From JADJWR01 sp964509545 (GTDB lineage Bacteria > Pseudomonadota > Gammaproteobacteria > Burkholderiales > Burkholderiaceae_F): a stretch of 52,619 bases of DNA. Positions 7,573 to 15,038 of this stretch are shown here, piece by piece. The DNA lies in the NCBI GenBank assembly GCA_964509545.1, contig CAZDXQ010000024.1:1-52619 (forward strand), given 5' to 3'. Under the pieces are notes generated by a model. That model did no database searches and was not told the origin of the DNA. It saw nothing but the letters and a program-made list of their open reading frames with translations. Position 1 is the stretch's first letter. The number at the start of each line of letters is the position of its first letter. Made by a program: the position numbers and the translations under genes.

Positions 7573-8352
7573 ATGCTGACAGGCAAGACCGCGCTGGTCA
7601 CGGGATCGACGAGCGGCATCGGGCTGGGCATCGCACGCGCGCTGGCCGGACAGGGCGCCAACATCGTCGTCAACGGTTTCGGCGAGGCCGCAGCCATCGC
7701 CGCAATCGAGCGCGAACTGCAGGCGCTCGGTGTCGCCACGATGTACCACGGCGCGGACATGGGTCGGCCGTCGCAGATCGAGGACATGGTGCGCGCCGTG
7801 GAGTCGCGTTTCGGTCGCATCGACGTGCTGGTGAACAACGCCGGCATCCAGCACGTGGCGCCGATCGAGGAGTTTCCGACCGAGCGCTGGGACGCGGTGA
7901 TCGCGATCAACCTGTCGTCGGCGTTCCACACGATCAGGATGGCCCTGCCCAGGATGAAGCAGGCCAACTGGGGCCGCATCATCAACATCGCCTCCGTGCA
8001 TGGCCTCGTCGCCTCGGTACAGAAGGTTGCCTACGTGGCGGCGAAGCACGGCATCGTCGGCCTGACCAAGGTGGTGGCGCTCGAAACGGCGACCACTGGC
8101 GTGACCTGCAATGCGATCTGTCCCGGCTGGGTGCTGACGCCTCTGGTGCAGAAGCAGATCGACGCCCGCGCCGCGCGTGACAACCTGGGCCCCGACGAAG
8201 CGCGGCGGGCGCTGGTGGGCGAAAAGCAGCCGTCGATGGATTTCGTCACCCCGGAGCAGCTCGGTGCGATGGCCGTGTTCCTGTGCTCGCCGGCCGGCGA
8301 CCAGATCCGCGGTGCGGCCTACAACGTCGACGGCGGCTGGTACGCGCAGTAG
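7573..8352 (+). CDS. bdhA: 3-hydroxybutyrate dehydrogenase (SDR family)
   Basis: NAD-dependent oxidation of D-3-hydroxybutyrate to acetoacetate, the step that feeds PHB breakdown products to central metabolism. 259 residues. Rossmann motif TGSTSGIGLGIA, NNAGIQHVAPIEEFP, catalytic Ser in NIASVHGLVAS, Tyr-x3-Lys in YVAAKHG, and ICPGWVLTPLVQKQI, which is characteristic of D-beta-hydroxybutyrate dehydrogenases. The start at 7573 has AAGGGGG just upstream. A PHA synthase gene lies 1.2 kb away, which agrees with a PHB function, although phaA and phaB are not in the window. Confidence 0.92.
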   Translation: MLTGKTALVTGSTSGIGLGIARALAGQGANIVVNGFGEAAAIAAIERELQALGVATMYHGADMGRPSQIEDMVRAVESRFGRIDVLVNNAGIQHVAPIEEFPTERWDAVIAINLSSAFHTIRMALPRMKQANWGRIINIASVHGLVASVQKVAYVAAKHGIVGLTKVVALETATTGVTCNAICPGWVLTPLVQKQIDARAARDNLGPDEARRALVGEKQPSMDFVTPEQLGAMAVFLCSPAGDQIRGAAYNVDGGWYAQ

Positions 8353-8371
8353 AAGAACAGGGACGGAACCA

Positions 8372-8770
8372 CTGCAGACCTGGGTCCTGCCGGGCGTCGA
8401 TCCGATCGAGTCGCTGCTCGATGCCTGCAAGGACAACGGCTGGACCGCGGCCTTTGTCGTCTGCGCCGTCGGCAGCCTGCAAAACGCCCGTCTTCGCTTT
8501 GCGGCCCGAGCACAGCCCGATGATATTGCCGGTCCGCTCGAACTGATTTCGCTGTCAGGCACGCTATCGCTCGACGGGCCGCATCTGCATGCCACCGTCA
8601 GCGATGCGCAGGGCCACGTTCATAGCGGTCACCTTCGGCTCGGTTCGCGCGTGCGCACCATGGCGGAAATCCTCGTGGCCGTGCTGCCGGACGTGATCTT
8701 CCGCCGTCGGCCCGACCCGCGGACGGGGCATGCCGTACTCGTGGTTGAAGCGCGGCCGGCGCCGAATTGA
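8372..8770 (+). CDS. PPC/DUF296-domain protein (possible non-canonical start)
   Basis: The translation matches the PPC (DUF296) domain: a beta-rich fold with FVVCAVGSLQNARLRFA, LELISLSGTLS and LHATVSDAQGHVHSGHL, the last being the conserved glycine/histidine block. In bacteria these are small free-standing trimeric proteins of unknown role; in plants the domain is joined to AT-hooks. No ATG, GTG or TTG lies at the expected start. The reading frame is open upstream into bdhA, where the nearest GTG (8312) lacks a ribosome binding site. CTG at 8372, preceded by GGGACGGA, gives the best domain boundary, so it is given as a tentative start. It follows bdhA by 19 bases and is probably co-transcribed. 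Confidence 0.78.
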   Translation: MQTWVLPGVDPIESLLDACKDNGWTAAFVVCAVGSLQNARLRFAARAQPDDIAGPLELISLSGTLSLDGPHLHATVSDAQGHVHSGHLRLGSRVRTMAEILVAVLPDVIFRRRPDPRTGHAVLVVEARPAPN

Positions 8771-8872
8771 GGGCGACGCTACGCGGCACAAGCACCAGCC
8801 GCAGCCACAACACGGCGGCCGCGCGGCTGCGCGCCTCGGCGTCGAACTGCCGCGTCGAACGCAGGCGCTGAC

Positions 8873-9259
8873 TCAGCGGGAGGACAGACGCGCAGCCGAG
8901 GCGGCCCGGCCGGCGGCCTCGATGCGCGCTTCCTGCAGTGCGGTCGGAACTTGCGGGTCTGCCTCGCCATGGGTGATCAATCCCAGGCGTCGCGCCTCGT
9001 GCAGTTCGGCGATCACCTCGGCACGGCTGCGCGTCGACGGTCCGATCACGAACTGGAAGCCGCGCTCGCCAAAGGCCAGCGGCCGCCCCTGCGCATGCGG
9101 GATTTGACCGACCTCGCCGGCTGGCGCCGAGGTCGCCGTCAACACGGCTTCGCGTTTCTCCCAGAAATAGTGTTCGTCGCGCCTGTCGGCGCGGTCGGCG
9201 CTGGCGGCAAAGGACACGCTGGCAAGCATTGCTGCAACAAACAGTCTGCACTTCTGCAT
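8873..9259 (-). CDS. Secreted DUF4148-family protein
   Basis: 128 residues with a clear signal peptide: MQKCRLFVAAMLASVSFAASA, predicted cut after ASA. The segment SRAEVIAELHEARRLGLITHGE is the DUF4148 motif found in many small periplasmic proteins of Burkholderiales. Function unknown. ATG 9259 has GGAG six bases before it; a TTG five codons further upstream is less likely. It lies downstream of phaC on the same strand but 324 bases away, so it probably has its own promoter. Confidence 0.75.
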   Translation of the reverse strand: MQKCRLFVAAMLASVSFAASADRADRRDEHYFWEKREAVLTATSAPAGEVGQIPHAQGRPLAFGERGFQFVIGPSTRSRAEVIAELHEARRLGLITHGEADPQVPTALQEARIEAAGRAASAARLSSR

Positions 9260-9503
9260 TCGAGTCTCCGGCAATCGGTTTGAACGAATCTGACCTCGCG
9301 CACAATCGTTGCGGGCGAGCCTGCCTGGCCCACCCCGCTCGGTTGCATCGCGCCCCCTTCAGTCGTGTCAGTCCGCTCGCGTTTACAGGCGCCGCCGCCG
9401 CGAACAGGCGAACCCCTGACCGTAATGCGCGTGGCTTAAAGGCGACCTCGGGATCGCCCGCGGGCAGCGGGCGTCGTTGCCGCGCGCGCCGCGGCCGCCG
9501 CTG

Positions 9504-9529
9504 CAGGCGCAGAAGCGTGGCTGCGCCTG
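9504..9529. other. Stem-loop in the phaC-DUF4148 gap
   Basis: CAGGCGCAG and CTGCGCCTG form a perfect nine-pair inverted repeat around an eight-base loop, about 55 bases after the phaC stop. There is no T run, so it may be a Rho-assisted or mRNA 3'-end hairpin. The rest of 9260-9583 is GC-rich with no ORF of its own and no recognised element; a promoter for the DUF4148 gene is expected there but I see no convincing match. Confidence 0.4.
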
Positions 9530-9583
9530 TAGCGCCGCGCGGTGCTGCGCCGATGCTTGTTGCCTGGGGCGCGGCCGGTCCGT

Positions 9584-11425
9584 CTAGCGCATCAGCACGT
9601 ATGTGCCAGGCGCCGCGCCGATCGGCGCGAAGTCCGCATTGCCCATCGGCGGCGGCGGGCCACGCTCGCCAGACCTCTCGGCAAGCCACGATTGCCACGC
9701 CGGCCACCACGACCCGTCGTGCGGCTCCTGCCGCGCCAGCCACTGGTCGGGATCGATGTAGCGATCCGAGGCGGCCTTGGTCGCGATGCGGTAGTGCCGC
9801 GGCGGCGCCTCGGCCTGCGGCGGGTTCACGATGCCGACGTTGTGCCCGCCGCTGGTCAGGCAGAAGGTGATGTCCGCGTCCGCATACAGATGCAGCATGT
9901 AGACCGACTTCCACGGTGCAACGTGGTCGCGTTCGGTGCCGACGAGGAAAATCGGCGCGCGGATGTCAGCCAGCGCCAGGGCGCGGCCGTCGTAACGCGC
10001 CCTGCCGGACGCGAGATCGTTGTTCAGGTACAGGTTGCGCAGGTACTCGGTGTGCATCCGGTGCGGCAACCGCGTCGTATCGGCGTTCCAGGCACTCAGA
10101 TCGGTGAGCTTCTGCGGTTCGGCCATCAGGTACTGACGGACGATGCGCGACCAGATCAGGTCGTTCGAATTCAGCAGCGTGAACGCGCCAGCCATCTGCC
10201 TGCCGTCCAGGTAGCCCTGCTCCCAGGTCAGGTCTTCGAGATAGGCGAGCTGGCTGTCGTCGATGAAGATCGACAGTTCGCCGGCCTCGGTGAAATCGAC
10301 CTCGGCGGCGAGCAGCGTCAGCGACGCCAGCCGGTCGTCACCGCGACCCGCCATCGATGCGGCGAGCATCGCCAGGAACGTGCCGCCGAGGCAGTAACCG
10401 ACTGCATGCAGCTTCTGCCCGCCAGTGATGCTGCTTGCCGCGTCGATTGCCGTGCGGATGCCAAGCCGCAGGTAGTGATCGACGCCCAGTTCGCGGTCGC
10501 GCATGTCAGGATTGCGCCAGGACAGCATGAACACCGTATGTCCCTGCTCGACCAGGTAGCGAACCATCGAGTTGTGCGGCGACAGATCGAGGATGTAGTA
10601 CTTCAGGATCGGTGACGGCACGATCACGATCGGCTGCGCGTGGACGGTCGACGTTTCCGGCGCGTACTGGATCAGTTCGATCAGGTCATTGCGCAGCACC
10701 ACCTTGCCCGGCGTGACCGCGACCTCTCGGCCGGGGCAGAAACTCACGCCGTCGGCGCGCGGCCTGCCGGCGAAACCGGCCAGCGCGTCGCGCCACCAGT
10801 CGAGCCCGCCCCGGACAAGATTGGCGCCGCCGGTCTCGGCGGTACGAGTCAGCACCTCCGGGTTGGTCCAGAGGAAATTCGTCGGGCTCACCACGTCGAG
10901 CGCCTGCCGCGCGGTGAAGGTCACCATCCGCTCGTGGTGCCGGCTGACGCCGGTGACGTGATTGGTGGCGTTCCACACCCATTGCTGCGTCAGCAGGAAC
11001 GACTGGTAAATGAGGTTGAACGGCCATTGCTGCCAGCCGGGATCGACGAAGCGGCGGTCCTGTGGCAACGGCTCGATGCACGGCGCGGTTTCGCCCTGCG
11101 CGCACTCCATCGCATACAGCGCGAACCGGCTTGCCTTGCGCTGAGCCTTGCTTGCCAGCTCCAACTGCTTGCCCGGCGCTGCCGCGAGGTGCCAGTACCA
11201 GTCGGCCCACGCCGAAACGAGCGACGGCCAAGCGATGCCGCGGCTGGCGCGCGCCACTGCGGCGCGGATCGCGCGGTCGTAGTTGGCCAGCGGCACCGGC
11301 TCGGCGAGGTACTCCTCCGACGGTGGCTCGACGGCCTTCAAGACAGGGCGCGGCGACGCGGGCGGGATCTCGCCGCCACCCTTGCGCGCGCGCGCGTGGA
11401 CAAGTTTCAATCGGCTGCTGGCCAT
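9584..11425 (-). CDS. phaC: Class I poly(3-hydroxyalkanoate) synthase
   Basis: Polymerises (R)-3-hydroxyacyl-CoA to PHA on the granule surface. 613 residues, the class I length. An N-terminal PhaC_N region (about 90-260, with WPFNLIYQSFLLTQQW and NFLWTNPEVL) precedes an alpha/beta-hydrolase core. The lipase-like box GYCLGGT carries the catalytic Cys, ERDHVAPW the Asp and GGHNVGIVNPP the His. WPAWQSWLAERSG near the C-terminus is also typical. A strong AGGAGG lies just before ATG 11425. It stands alone rather than in a phaCAB operon; bdhA is nearby on the other strand. Confidence 0.95.
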   Translation of the reverse strand: MASSRLKLVHARARKGGGEIPPASPRPVLKAVEPPSEEYLAEPVPLANYDRAIRAAVARASRGIAWPSLVSAWADWYWHLAAAPGKQLELASKAQRKASRFALYAMECAQGETAPCIEPLPQDRRFVDPGWQQWPFNLIYQSFLLTQQWVWNATNHVTGVSRHHERMVTFTARQALDVVSPTNFLWTNPEVLTRTAETGGANLVRGGLDWWRDALAGFAGRPRADGVSFCPGREVAVTPGKVVLRNDLIELIQYAPETSTVHAQPIVIVPSPILKYYILDLSPHNSMVRYLVEQGHTVFMLSWRNPDMRDRELGVDHYLRLGIRTAIDAASSITGGQKLHAVGYCLGGTFLAMLAASMAGRGDDRLASLTLLAAEVDFTEAGELSIFIDDSQLAYLEDLTWEQGYLDGRQMAGAFTLLNSNDLIWSRIVRQYLMAEPQKLTDLSAWNADTTRLPHRMHTEYLRNLYLNNDLASGRARYDGRALALADIRAPIFLVGTERDHVAPWKSVYMLHLYADADITFCLTSGGHNVGIVNPPQAEAPPRHYRIATKAASDRYIDPDQWLARQEPHDGSWWPAWQSWLAERSGERGPPPPMGNADFAPIGAAPGTYVLMR

Positions 11426-11499
11426 GCGGCCCTCCTCGATTCGAGGCCGCCGCAGGCGCAGGCCACGACCCGGCGACCGCCCGGATACACAGGCAGAGC

Positions 11500-11519
11500 A
11501 TGCGACTTTCCCGTCGCAT
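11500..11519. other. Small inverted repeat upstream of phaC
   Basis: ATGCGAC and GTCGCAT flank a six-base spacer, about 75 bases before the phaC start. It could be an operator or an mRNA leader hairpin. No clear sigma-70 promoter is seen beside it. Confidence 0.3.
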
Positions 11520-11649
11520 CGGGTTGACGCCTCTCAAGCGCGGCGCGCGTCCCGCGCGAGCGGCAGGTCAAACGGCGCCGGCCTCGCCGGCAGCCATGCA
11601 GGCACGGCACCGGCGAGCACGCCTTGCCCGCGTACGGCCTTCCTTGCGC

Positions 11650-11676
11650 AAAAAAAGCCCGGCTCACGCCGGGCTC
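11650..11676 (-). terminator. Intrinsic terminator of ggt
   Basis: Minus strand reads GAGCCCGGC, loop GTGA, GCCGGGC then TTTTTTT: a seven-pair GC stem with a seven-T tail, 22 bases after the ggt stop codon. Confidence 0.9.
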
Positions 11677-11697
11677 AATCCGGGCGCCTGCTGCGGC

Positions 11698-13629
11698 TTA
11701 GTTCGAACGTGGCCGCGGCAGACCAACGACCGTGCCCTCGCGCCGCGCATCGGCGGCGCCATACTGCTTGCCGGTCTGCAGATCGATCAGCACCGCCTGC
11801 ACCGAGCCGATGTCGGTCAGCCCCACCGTGTAGCCAAGCGCGCGCAGCGCGTCGATGGTCGCCTGGGGGAACCACGGATCGACCGAGATGCCGACGCCGG
11901 CGCTCGCCACCGACAGCCGCGGCGCATCGATCGCTTCCTGCAGCGTCATCTTGTGGTCGACCAGGTTCATCGTCACGTTGATCACCGAGTTGATGATGGT
12001 CGCGCCGCCCGGAGAACCATAGGCGAGTACCGGTTTTCCGTCAGGCGAGAACAGCATCGTCGGCGCCATGCTGCTGCGCGGACGCTTGCCGGGCCGCACG
12101 TCGTTGAAACCCGGCCCGCCGGTGAACGGATTGATCGAAGTCGCCGGATTGGTATTGAAGTCAGTCAGCTCGTTGTTCAGCAAGAAGCCGTGGTTGCGGA
12201 ACGAGCCGTCGGCGCGCTTATAGCCGGCGAACACACCGATGCCATAGCCGGATTCGATCGTGTTCGTGTACGAGACGACGTTGCCCCACTTGTCGACGAC
12301 CGAGAAGTGTGTCGTGCCGTTCTCAGGCCCCGTCTCGGGATTCGAAACCGCCAGGCGAAGCGCCGGCGCCGCGTCGGCAGTCTCGTACTGGCGCGGATCG
12401 GCGGCCGGCGCGGGGTTCGGCTGCAGCCGCACGCCGGGCACAATCAGCGCGCTGCGCAGCCCGACGTAGATCGGGTTAAGCAGCCCCCTGGCCGGCACCG
12501 GCACGAAGTCGTCATCGCCCATCCACACCGCGCGGTCGGCGAAGGCGAGACGCATCGCGTCGGCCATGACATTGGCGGTGTTCGGCGCACCGAAGCCAAA
12601 GCCCGCCTGCGCGTCGCCGATCGGGAAGCGCTCGAGCATCTTCAGCACCTGCAGGACGGTTAACGCGCCCGACGACGGCGGCGGCATCGACTTGATGCGG
12701 TAGCCGCGGTACGTTCCTTCAATCGGCGTGCGCAGTGCCGCCTCGTATGCCTCGAGATCGGCAAGGGTCATGCTGCCGCCCTTGCCGTTCGGCGCCTGCG
12801 GCCGATTGAACTTCTGGCCCTCGACGACGCCCTGCGCGATGTCGCAGCCCTTCTCGGGCATCAGCTTGTAGAAGCAGTCGGCGCCATGCTGCGCGAGCAG
12901 GCGGAAAGTCTCGGCCAGCGGCTTGTTGGTCACCAGCGAGCCGACCTCGCGCGACTGGCCGCCCGGGCAGAAGTACTCGGCCGCTTCGGGCGAGTTCTTC
13001 GCCCGGCTCGTCGAACTGCTGCAATTGGTGCTGCTGACGAAGCGCGGCGTCGCGGCGAAGCCCTGATCGGCGAGATCGATGGCCGGCTGCAGGACCTTGC
13101 CCAGGCTCATCGAGCCGTAGCGCTGCAGCGCCAACTCGGTGCCGCGCACCATGCCCGGTACGCCCACCGCCACCCCCTGCAGCGACGCGCTGGGCACGCC
13201 GACGAACATGTCCGGCGTCGCGCCGGCCGGCGCCTTTTCGCGGCTGTCGATGATCACCGTCTGCCCGCTCTTCGCGACGTGGATCATCATGAAGCCACCG
13301 CCGCCGATGCCCGCCGACTGCGGCTCGACCACGTTCAGCGCGTAGGCGATGGCGACCGCGGCATCGATCGCGTTGCCGCCCTGCTCGAGGATCTTCGCTC
13401 CGGCTTCGGCGCCGTACGGGTTGGCGACCGACACAACGCCCTGCTGGAAGGCCCTGCCCGCCCAGGACGGCGGCTTGCCCTGCGATTGCGCCGGCAGGCT
13501 GACAGACGATTCGACGCCGAGAGTCTCCTCGCCTTGCTCGGCGTGCGCCACGGCGAAGACGCCTGCGGCGAGCAGCACGGCGATGCGGGCGAGCGACGGG
13601 CGTGGCAATGCAAACTTCGATTCAGACAT
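11698..13629 (-). CDS. ggt: Gamma-glutamyltranspeptidase, periplasmic
   Basis: Cleaves the gamma-glutamyl bond of glutathione and related compounds; made as a precursor that cuts itself into large and small subunits. 643 residues. Signal peptide ARIAVLLAAGVFAVAHA with likely cut after AHA. Large-subunit motifs: NPYGAEAGAKILEQGGNAIDAAVA, IGGGGFMMI, IDSREKAPAGATPDMF. The autoprocessing nucleophile is the first Thr of the THFSV block (ENGTTHFSVVD), followed by SYTNTIESGYG, RPRSSMAPTM and YGSPGGATII. ATG 13629 has AAGGAG seven bases upstream. An unusual Cys/Ser-rich insert (NCSSSTSRAKNSPEAAEYFCPG) sits in the large subunit. It ends in a clear terminator. Confidence 0.95.
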   Translation of the reverse strand: MSESKFALPRPSLARIAVLLAAGVFAVAHAEQGEETLGVESSVSLPAQSQGKPPSWAGRAFQQGVVSVANPYGAEAGAKILEQGGNAIDAAVAIAYALNVVEPQSAGIGGGGFMMIHVAKSGQTVIIDSREKAPAGATPDMFVGVPSASLQGVAVGVPGMVRGTELALQRYGSMSLGKVLQPAIDLADQGFAATPRFVSSTNCSSSTSRAKNSPEAAEYFCPGGQSREVGSLVTNKPLAETFRLLAQHGADCFYKLMPEKGCDIAQGVVEGQKFNRPQAPNGKGGSMTLADLEAYEAALRTPIEGTYRGYRIKSMPPPSSGALTVLQVLKMLERFPIGDAQAGFGFGAPNTANVMADAMRLAFADRAVWMGDDDFVPVPARGLLNPIYVGLRSALIVPGVRLQPNPAPAADPRQYETADAAPALRLAVSNPETGPENGTTHFSVVDKWGNVVSYTNTIESGYGIGVFAGYKRADGSFRNHGFLLNNELTDFNTNPATSINPFTGGPGFNDVRPGKRPRSSMAPTMLFSPDGKPVLAYGSPGGATIINSVINVTMNLVDHKMTLQEAIDAPRLSVASAGVGISVDPWFPQATIDALRALGYTVGLTDIGSVQAVLIDLQTGKQYGAADARREGTVVGLPRPRSN

Positions 13630-13801
13630 GCTCTTGCTCCTTGAGGAATTGTTCTTCGTTCGCCCGGCCGGCATCACCCGGGCAGGCGCGACCAGCGATC
13701 AGCGCTCGGCGCGACGCGAGGGCAGATGCTGATGCGTCGCGGTGTGCATACCCGTTGCGTGCCGCGGGCACTGCGCCGCAAACGGCACGGTGCAGCGCTC
13801 A

Positions 13802-13831
13802 CGTGTAGCCCACCGCTGCAGCGGCTGTCAA
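13802..13831 (-). promoter_or_regulatory. Candidate promoter of ggt
   Basis: On the minus strand a perfect TTGACA (13831-13826) is followed after 18 bases by TACACG (13807-13802), giving a leader of about 165 bases. The -10 is weak. The remaining bases of 13630-14017 contain no gene that I can support. Confidence 0.4.
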
Positions 13832-14017
13832 CTTCGCACACGCATTTGCGCAGGGCATTTCGCACGAAGGGCCCGCTGAAGCGACTCGCCGACGAACCCG
13901 TGTTTGTACGAGTTCGCACGAGCCCGCGAACCACGTCACAGCGGTAAGTGACCACCAACCGCAGCTACCGTTATTGCGTCGACGGATAAGACCCCGTGCC
14001 CGAGTGGGGTGCTTGCC

Positions 14018-14905
14018 TCAAACCGGCACCACGCTGACCGCCACCTTCATCGTGTGCTCGGCGCCGCCACGGATCACGCCGCGCAGCGGCGTGACATCGC
14101 CGAAGTCGCGGCCGACGGCAAGCGTCACATGCGACGTGCCGACCACCATGTCGTTGGTCGGATCGAGATCGACCCATCCCAGTTGCGGGCACCACACCGA
14201 CACCCAGGCATGCGAGGCGTCGGCGCCGAGCAGTCGCTGCCGCCCTGGCGACGGCTCGGTCAACAGGTAGCCGCTGACATAGGCCGCAGGAAGGCCCAGC
14301 GCCCGCAGGCAACCGAGCATCACATGGGTGTAGTCCTGGCAGACGCCACGGCGCTGGGCGAATACCTCTGCCAGCGGCGTGCTGATCGACGTGCTTTGCG
14401 GCTGGTAGTCGAAGTCGGCGTGGATGCGATGCATCAGTTCGATCGCGCCAGCGATCAGCCGTCGACCCGCGGCAAACGACGGCTCGGCATAGGCACGCAG
14501 TTCGTCGAGCAGGGGCACGAACGGCGATGCGTACAGGAAGTCGGACGCCGGCCAGAATGGCGCACGCACGCGGAAGCGCAGCGCATTGCGAACCGACTCC
14601 CAGCGTGCGCTGCGCTCGGCGTCGAGATCGTCGAAGCGCGGCGTGACCACGACGCGGCTTTCGGCGCGCACGCGCAGCACGTCGTGCGGCGCGAAGAGTG
14701 CGAAAGAGGTGCGCAGGTTGCCGAAGGCATCGGCCGACGTCGTCTGCTGCGCCGGCTTCGGTTCGACGTCGATCTCCGCGTCGGCCACCTGCTGCGCGTG
14801 TCCCGACTGCGGCATCAGGCAGGCCAGGTGATAGGCGATGTCGACACGCGGCGCGTAGCGGTAGATGGTCTCGTGCACGACGCGCAGCGGCTGCGGCGAA
14901 CTCAT
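14018..14905 (-). CDS. Transglutaminase-like cysteine peptidase (gene 6 of the ATP-grasp/Anbu cluster)
   Basis: 295 residues. The N-terminal half (HETIYRYAPRVDIAYHLACLMPQ) is the bacterial transglutaminase N-terminal beta domain; the C-terminal half is the transglutaminase/protease fold. The catalytic triad is intact: Cys189 in RRGVCQDYTH, His232 in DASHAWVSVW and Asp248 in GWVDLDPTND. Members encoded beside ATP-grasp and alpha-E proteins are thought to act as amide or peptide hydrolases. It is the last gene of the cluster, 133 bases after the ATP-grasp/alpha-E fusion. ATG 14905 has no strong Shine-Dalgarno. A second, larger transglutaminase-fold protein is encoded in the same cluster. Confidence 0.9.
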   Translation of the reverse strand: MSSPQPLRVVHETIYRYAPRVDIAYHLACLMPQSGHAQQVADAEIDVEPKPAQQTTSADAFGNLRTSFALFAPHDVLRVRAESRVVVTPRFDDLDAERSARWESVRNALRFRVRAPFWPASDFLYASPFVPLLDELRAYAEPSFAAGRRLIAGAIELMHRIHADFDYQPQSTSISTPLAEVFAQRRGVCQDYTHVMLGCLRALGLPAAYVSGYLLTEPSPGRQRLLGADASHAWVSVWCPQLGWVDLDPTNDMVVGTSHVTLAVGRDFGDVTPLRGVIRGGAEHTMKVAVSVVPV

Positions 14906-15038
14906 CGGATAATCGCCCCGCTGCGCTCAACGAACGCGTGCCCGATACGCAGGCGCCGGGCACGGACGCGGCGCGCCATGCCCGCAGCCGCGCCTGCGGC
15001 GGCTGCGGCGAACGCCAACGTGCCACGGTGCGGCAGGC

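Noticed and set aside
8312..8372. GTG 8312 as the start of the PPC protein
   Set aside because: It would overlap bdhA by 41 bases, lacks a ribosome binding site and adds residues not seen in the family.
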